A stretch of 64,000 nucleotides of DNA from Lineolata rhizophorae. Its lineage: Eukaryota; Ascomycota; Dothideomycetes; Lineolatales; Lineolataceae. Location of the stretch: assembly GCA_010093515.1 (NCBI GenBank), contig MU001685.1:475851-539850 (forward strand). Reading direction: 5' to 3'. The notes beneath the pieces are model-generated. The model was not told the origin of the DNA, made no database searches, and saw nothing but the letters and a program-made list of their open reading frames with translations. The translations under genes and the position numbers were made by a program. This document shows, in pieces, positions 58,137 to 64,000 of this stretch. Position 1 is the stretch's first letter; each line of letters begins with the position of its first letter.

Positions 58137-59935
58137 ACTTGGGTCCTGCATGTGCGCCGTGGGCATGCCGTAGGGCGACATCTGCGGGTGCTGTTGCGGG
58201 TGGTGCTGCGGGTGCTGGTGCGGCGTGTGTTGCGGGTGTTGCTGCGGCGTCGGTTGCTGCTGCTGTTGCGGGTGGTGTTGCTGCGGCGGCGGTTGCGGGT
58301 GGTACTGGAAAGGGCCTGGGGGGGCCCCGGCGGCAGCGGCGGCAGCGGCGGCGGCGGCGGCGGCGTTCGCGTCGGCGTCGTCGTCCATGAGGTCGGCTTG
58401 CGCATCGTACTCCTGTTCTGTACTGACGGAATGAATCTAGGACGAACATAGTTCTATGCCTAAGGGGGGCGGAGGGAGAAGGGGACAACTTGCCGAGTTG
58501 GTCGATATGGTTCTGAAACCCTGACGGGTAGAAGGTGCCCGAGCCGGGGGGGTTTGCGGTGGCGCTACGGTTGCCGAGCGTCGCGGCCGACGATCCGGTA
58601 TGCGCAGGCATGAGAGGAGGCCGCTGTTGTTGCTGCGGCGCAGGCGGCTGGCCCGGGCGCTGGGTAAACTGCTGGAACTGGGTCCTGGGAGTGTGCATGG
58701 GGCGCATAGGTTGCGAGGGCGGTTGTTGTTGGCCAGCGAGGGGGCCAAAGGACGGCGACTGGAGGGAACCGGCGCTTCCCGGCTGGGCCATGAAGCTGGG
58801 AGACTTTGTGGAAGTTCCGGCGGGGGAAGAGGCAAGGGAAGTGGGCGTGGGTTGTGAACGGGGTGAACGGTTTGCTGAGAGCCCTTCGGCAGAAGGAGGG
58901 GCTGGTTGCGCAAAGGGCGCCATGCCTACGGAGTGCCGAGCCTGATGCTGAGCATGCGGCGGCTGCTGTGGTCCCTGCGGCCTGTTCATCAAGGCACGCT
59001 GGATAGGCTGAGGACCTTGAGGGCCAGCAGGTCCACCAGGCGCTGCAGGGAGGCCATGGGTCGTGGGACCCATGTGCGGGCTGCCAGTCTTCGCGCGAAG
59101 CTCAGCCTGGACATCGATGCCTGCGATTTTACCACGTGGGGATCGGCAGTTAGTCGCCGTTGAGAGTTTAAGACGGCACGTCGGAGATAGCTCCGGCGAC
59201 GTTGCGGATGAGAGAGATTGGGTGGAGGTGTGCAGGGTGAGTCTCGCAACGGTGCCATTGTGCCGGGAACCGCACTTACCCTTCTCCAGCAGGATACGCT
59301 CGAGCAGCGAGTTCTTGTACCGCAGCATCAGGCATTCGTCGGCGGCGCTACGATGGCTCTGCTGCAGGCCCTGCAGGCTCTCCTCGTGGCGCTTGATAGT
59401 GCTCTCGAGCTGTTTGATGTACTCGGTGCGGCGCTCACGGAAGGCGGCCTGGGCCTGCCTATTACGCTGCTTGCGCTCCTCCGACGTGGCGTAGATCTGG
59501 GCCCGTTTAGTGGTTAGTTGAAGGCGGGTCATTGTGTCACGCAATAGCCTTGTCACGCAACGTGTGGAAAAGCGAAAAGAGGCGGCAGGCGCGACAGCAA
59601 CGGCGGGAAATGTATTATCAAATCGAAACGGGAGAGGCTAAACGGGAAGCGGGCGGGCGTGTGGAGTGGAAAGAGCGGGAAGAGTGGGTGGGTGAGCTCA
59701 CGGGTTTACGTCCGCCCTTGCGCTTCTGGGTCTGCGGGTGCTCCTGGGGATAAGTCTCCTCAGGCTCCGGGGTCGAGGCGGCCGAGCTGGCCGAGGCGTC
59801 CCTGGAGGGCTCCTCGGCCTTGGGCACGACGGCGGGCGTGCCGCCGGCGGCAGGCGCGCCCGTGGCCATGGCGCCGGCGCTGGCAGAGGCCGTCATATCG
59901 CTGGGAGTCGGCGCGGCCGGGTTGCTATCGTCCAT
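57942..59935 (-). CDS. bZIP transcription factor (517 aa) with a GC-AG intron
   Basis: Minus-strand exons: 59935-59702, 59496-59280, 59120-58494 and 58417-57942 (1554 bases). Introns 1 and 2 are GT-AG (205 and 159 bp). Intron 3 is 76 bp with donor GCAAGT and acceptor TACAG, needed to join HIDQL to EQEYDAQADLMDD in frame. Exon 1 is Ala/Pro/Ser-rich and ends KRKGGRKP. The basic region RKQRNRQAQAAFRERR (residues 86-101; Asn90 and Arg98 at N-x7-R spacing) runs into a leucine-zipper helix (YIKQLESTIKRHEESLQGLQ) and RYKNSLLERILLEKGIDVQA. The remaining ~370 residues are Pro/Gln-rich with His-Pro-Gln repeats, poly-Ala and a poly-Gln tract, ending in an acidic and aromatic segment (MFDPFDPVLDADPFG) that could be an activation domain. 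It is a nuclear DNA-binding regulator; I cannot name the subfamily or target. A start upstream of 59935 is open, but MDDSNPAAP looks most natural. Confidence 0.9.
58102..58136 (-). repeat. CTG/TTG tract encoding poly-Gln in the bZIP gene
   Basis: Plus-strand TTG/CTG repeats encode about twelve Gln on the minus strand near the C terminus of the bZIP protein. Downstream His-Pro-Gln repeats extend the low-complexity zone. Confidence 0.8.
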
Positions 59936-62900
59936 CGGAGGCACCCAGATGCCGTTCTGGGAGGGTCGACGCGCGCGCCAAGGCAGGCGCGAGGGCGGGC
60001 AACCGCGGAGGGCGGACGCAGCGCGACGGCGCGGACACCGCAAGCGGCGCGGACACCGCGGGCGGCGCGGACGCCGCGGACACCGCGGACGGCGCGAGCT
60101 GCGCGGACGGCGCGCTCTTTCCCAGGGCGCCGGCAGCCGGGGCGGCGATAGCGATACGGCTGCCCGGGCGCTGGTGCTCGGTGCGCCCGTCGATAGGGAA
60201 GGGACGGGATCGAGGGGCCCGGCGTCGCCGCTGCGCGGTCGCTGGGGGCGGGCGGGACGGGCGCGCCTGTGTGCGCGTGCGTGTGCAAACGGTTTGTCGG
60301 CGCGTTTGCTAATGTCCAGATAACCTCGCAGAGGCCGAGTGCTTCGAGGGGAGGGGCAGTGCGTTGGGCGGGGGGCGACCGCGGGTGAGGTAATGGAAAC
60401 ACAGAGACGACGAGCAGGATGCCACAGGTCGAGAGCTTAAAGAGAGGGAAGGCGCTGCTGCAGGCTGGCCGACTGTCGCCCGTGGCAAGCGGTTGCTTTT
60501 CCCTTGGTCCAGTCCCAACGGCGGCAGGTTGCGGCTTCTGCTCTGGAACTGGGGAGGGCCGAAGGAAAAGCTGCGGGCAAGCCCATTCGCATTCGGCACG
60601 AGCCTCTTTTAATCGGAGCCGTTTTGCTGGGGCCAGCGCGCCCGCCCGTGCCCGCCGGTCGCCAGCCTGGCTGCGCGTGCGGCCTGCGCAGAGCGAGGAG
60701 GGTGGCGGCCCGCAATATGCTTTCCCGGGCGGGAGCTACCACGGGCCACTCGGCCAGCGCTGGGGCTGCTCTGCGGCGCAAGGACGCTTTGGGGGCAGGC
60801 AGCAAATGGCAGCGCGAATGGGGCGCCGGGCTGCAAAGTTTTTCTAACGGCCGCCACTACTAACCCCCAGGGTGCAGCGCCCCGGCGAGCGCTTGCAGCC
60901 CTCAGGCTGCCGCGGCCAGCGGGCAGGGCGGGCGTGTGGGGGAGCGGGCGCGGGCGTCGCAGGCCACCGTCGCAGACGCCGAGCAGCGCGGCGACGAGGG
61001 GCCGCGCGAAGTCGCATCGGGGAGCTGCAAGCGGGCGGCGCGCGTCGCCCGGGGCGTTGCGATCTCAACACACAAGGGTGCGCCGGGCCCCGGGCGAGGT
61101 TGGCAGACGCCGCGGCGGAACGGGATCCAAGAGAGGGGCACCAGGGGGGGCCGAACCCACGGCCCCTTGCCCCGGGAACCACGCGCCCTGGCTTCGCGGC
61201 TGGATAATGTTGCCCGGCGCGGTTAGACGTGGCGCTCGCCGCAGAGCCTTCTCCTCGGAGCTCGCCTGACCCCACGTTTTGGCCGCCATTTGGCTGGCCT
61301 TTTGGCCGCAGACCGCCCTGCGCGGCACTTGCCGAGGAGATGCGCCCGCGGCTGATCGTCGCCCCGTCGCGCGCGCGCCCTTGCCTCATAACCACCGCGA
61401 CGGCCGCACCCCGAAACCCAGCGCCGCCACCGCTGCGCGCGGGAGAAGAAGCCCGTTTCCCCAAAGTCGACCTCCCCATCCCCTTCCCCGACCATCACCT
61501 CTCTGGGTTCTCCGTGTCGGATCCTCGGGTGCGGAACGCTCTGGAAGCTAGGAACCAAACACCCCCCCCCCCCAACCGCTAGCCTTCTCGCTTCGAGACG
61601 CGGCCGCGCGCCCCAGATGCCGCCATGATGGGATCGCGCGCGCGGATCTGCCACGGTACCGACGGAACCGCTCCGCTGGGCGGAAAGGGTCTTGCGATTT
61701 CGGGCCAGAAAATTTCCCTTTCCATGGGACCCAACGACAACGCTTGATGGAACCCGCCGACGGATCCGGACTTCCAGCACGGCCTAGCCTTCCCGACTTT
61801 CCTTTCCCTTTCTCGGGCTTCCCTCCCTCCCTTCCTCCCTCCCCACCGGCCCGCCCACGCCGCCCACGCCCAGTCGCGCCTTGATTCTCGCTCGCTCTGC
61901 CATCCGCGTGGTTAAATGCCGCCCAGGGCGTTCGAGGGCGGGAGGGAAGGAGGCTGCGGCGGCCGGGAAAGGGAGGGCTTGTCGCCCAGGGCAAGTGGCG
62001 CGAAAGCGATTAACTCGGACTCGATGGGTCTCCTGGAAATTTTTTCATTTTCTGTTTTATTTTTCGTTTTTCGTTTTTATTTATTTATTTTATTTAATTT
62101 TATCGGCGGCTGCAAGTTGCGCGCGCCCACGACCTTCCCACTTGGCACCGAACCCAGGCCCTTTGCCAGGAGGACGACGTCGTCCACCCCCATGCGCCAA
62201 GACCGGCTAGAGCGGCCGACCTCGGTTCGCTTCCCACCTCATCGCGTCTGCGAGGCAAGGGCTGCTCACGTTGCCGGCAAAAGATTTTCTTGCTCCGGCC
62301 TTTCCCTTCTGCGCCGACCCTGCACGCGACTCCAGGCGATAGCCCTAGCTGACCTTCAAGGTCAGAGATACATATGCACATGTGATCGGCGTCCCGGAGT
62401 CTCGTCCGATGCGGCAGCCATCTGGACTGCTGGCCTCCTGGACAAAACAACCACCCGCGCCAGCGCAATCGGGGCCCGAGCGGAGCGTCGCTGCAGGAAG
62501 GAACCATGGTCGCGCATTGCTCACCAGCCCACCTGCTCCTTCCTGGCCGTTCCCTCGTCCCACGCCTCGCTGCCCGAAAATACGAATCGCCCGTGACCAG
62601 CGAGGCAATTCCCTCGCGACCGGTCCCAGCCCGCGCGTGTGCCAAAGCGCCGCCTTCCCCAATCAAACGCGCTCGAAGGGCGACCCCCGCGCTTCGACGT
62701 CCGATCGCGGACCGCGGACGCCGCGGGACCCGCATCGCCGCGGCGAACGCTCGCGAACTGCGCGGAGCACCGGCGCTTCAAGCTCAAGCCACTTTGCACG
62801 CACTACCAGTGGCCCGGGGGTTCGCCATTTAATGCTCAGCAGATCTCGATCATGTGGAGCGCTCATGATGCGCCGCGAGCCTTTTTTGCTCTCATTTTTG

Positions 62901-64000
62901 CTTTGCTTGTCCCTTTTGAGTTTCCTTGGTATCCGTTTGCTGGGAGGCGTTCCCGAGGGTTCCAGTCTCCGCGTTTTGGCAAGCGACGCCGTTGGATGCC
63001 TGCGGCCACGCGGTCGATTCCTGCTGCGTCGGTCGGGGTCCAACGCTCCGATCGGGCATCTCAATCGGAGAAGGCCCGGGCAGAAGCGAATGCGCAGTGC
63101 CCGATCCGAGAATGCGACTCGAGGACCCTTGCTTCCCCGGCATTCCGACCATCCCTTCCCGTAGAATATATATGATGTACGCGTTCCGGGCCGCGTGCAC
63201 CGCCGAAGCTATCAGGTAGGTGAAGGATCGGACGCATCGAGCGCGATTCCGTGCCATCGACACTTGTGTAATGAGCACTTAACATACAGGTGCGATCTAA
63301 AGTCATCTATATCGCGGAATGTTCCACGCTCCTCTGCTTCCACTGGAGCAGCTCAGTCTCAAATATACAATTGGTCTTTTTTCAAACAAAAAAAAAACTT
63401 TTTGGGAGAAATGCCCACTTGATGCGCAGTTACATATTGCACATGTAGTTGCATTACTGACCTCGATTTAGCCCTCATTAATGCTGCAAAACCCTCTGTT
63501 CAAAGCTCCAAAGGGCAAGGTTTACTAGGTGCACTTGACACAGCCAAGGCATTGCTCTCCTACTAACAGCTCCTCCATGTTACTCACTCCTAGGCCGAAT
63601 GATTAGCGGAAAGTACGCGGCAGTGAGATCGATGTGTTTTCGGCCTGCCCGGTTAACTCTACTGGCCTGGCCTCAGCTCTTGCCTCACTTGTGGCACTTT
63701 GAGAAGTCGCAAACAGTCATGCGTAGGAACCGTTAACAGACTCCGTGGTAACGCCTCTTCTCACGAGGCAACGTAACCGCACATGGCAAGAACTATCCCC
63801 AGCGCCAGCATCGGTCCTCTGCAACTCAACCTGTTCAGATATCGTGAGGCATTCATGCCACTTATTCCCCCATATTTGCTTCAGGATACCTCAGAGCGCG
63901 CGTTGGACGTTGGCTCGCACTCTTCGGTGGCGGTCCAACTCTTAAGGATCATTTACACAACATTCGGTCGCTTCTCATCGCCACAATATCCAACTCGAGG
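59936..64000. other. Gene-free right end, GC-rich
   Basis: About 4 kb with no recognisable gene. Up to about 62.0 kb it is very GC-rich (5' side of the bZIP gene). A T-rich, almost unbroken T/A tract lies at 62.04-62.10 kb. The last ~800 bp is closer to 50% GC. Open frames up to 260 codons on both strands show no family resemblance. Confidence 0.45.
60031..60086. repeat. GCGGACACCGC repeats upstream of the bZIP gene
   Basis: Four copies of an 11-bp word GCGGAC(A/G)CCGC at 60031, 60049, 60067 and 60076; the first three are exactly 18 bp apart and the last only 9 bp on. They lie about 95-150 bp upstream of the proposed bZIP start, in promoter or leader DNA. Confidence 0.75.

Noticed and set aside
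60437-63278. Several 110-260-codon frames at the right end
   Set aside because: Mutually overlapping on both strands, no known family, GC-driven.

Overview
The window is nuclear DNA from a filamentous ascomycete, most likely a Sordariomycete (inferred from gene content and intron style; species not identified). Genes are intron-bearing with short GT...CTAAC-like...AG introns, mostly 46-205 bp. The proteins are typical fungal Pol II genes (Mediator subunit, DRG GTPase, bZIP, GT90, Vid24/GID4, Stm1). Intergenic spacing is wide, with GC-rich gene regions alternating with AT-rich, gene-poor blocks.

Layout: an orphan Pro-rich protein (761-1867, +); a Vid24/GID4-family ubiquitin-ligase receptor interrupted by an assembly gap (4831-8831, +); an AT-rich block (about 9.4-18.4 kb) holding a small secreted Cys-rich protein (12297-12889, +) and a Golgi-type GT25 glycosyltransferase (13630-14962, -); Mediator subunit Med10/Nut2 (18611-19243, -) divergent from a PXA-domain membrane protein (19638-27423, +) that is split by an intron of about 5.5 kb; a CENP-B-type HTH protein (30740-33151, -); DRG1/Rbg1 GTPase (36547-38361, -) divergent from cysteine dioxygenase (39070-39814, +); a polytopic CAP10/GT90 glycosyltransferase (40751-44173, +); an RBR-type RING protein (45384-48215, +); a His/Ser-rich unknown (48864-49850, +) convergent with a LURP-one/Tubby-like protein (50289-50956, -); an Stm1/SERBP1-type ribosome-associated protein (53747-55620, -); and a bZIP factor (57942-59935, -). 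The last 4 kb show no recognisable gene.

The genes do not form an obvious pathway cluster. Several concern gene expression (Med10, bZIP, CENP-B-like HTH) or translation (DRG1, Stm1), two concern ubiquitin (Vid24/GID4, RBR), and two are secretory-pathway glycosyltransferases (GT25, GT90). Exon joins were worked out by hand from splice signals, reading phase and family conservation. The most unusual items are the giant phase-matched intron in the PXA gene, the micro-exon structures of DRG1 and the CENP-B-like gene, a GC-AG intron in the bZIP gene, an in-frame stop-free 51-bp intron candidate in the RBR gene, and the Arg-Glu repeat in the Vid24 gene that the assembler could not close. I did not find a clearly new multi-gene system.
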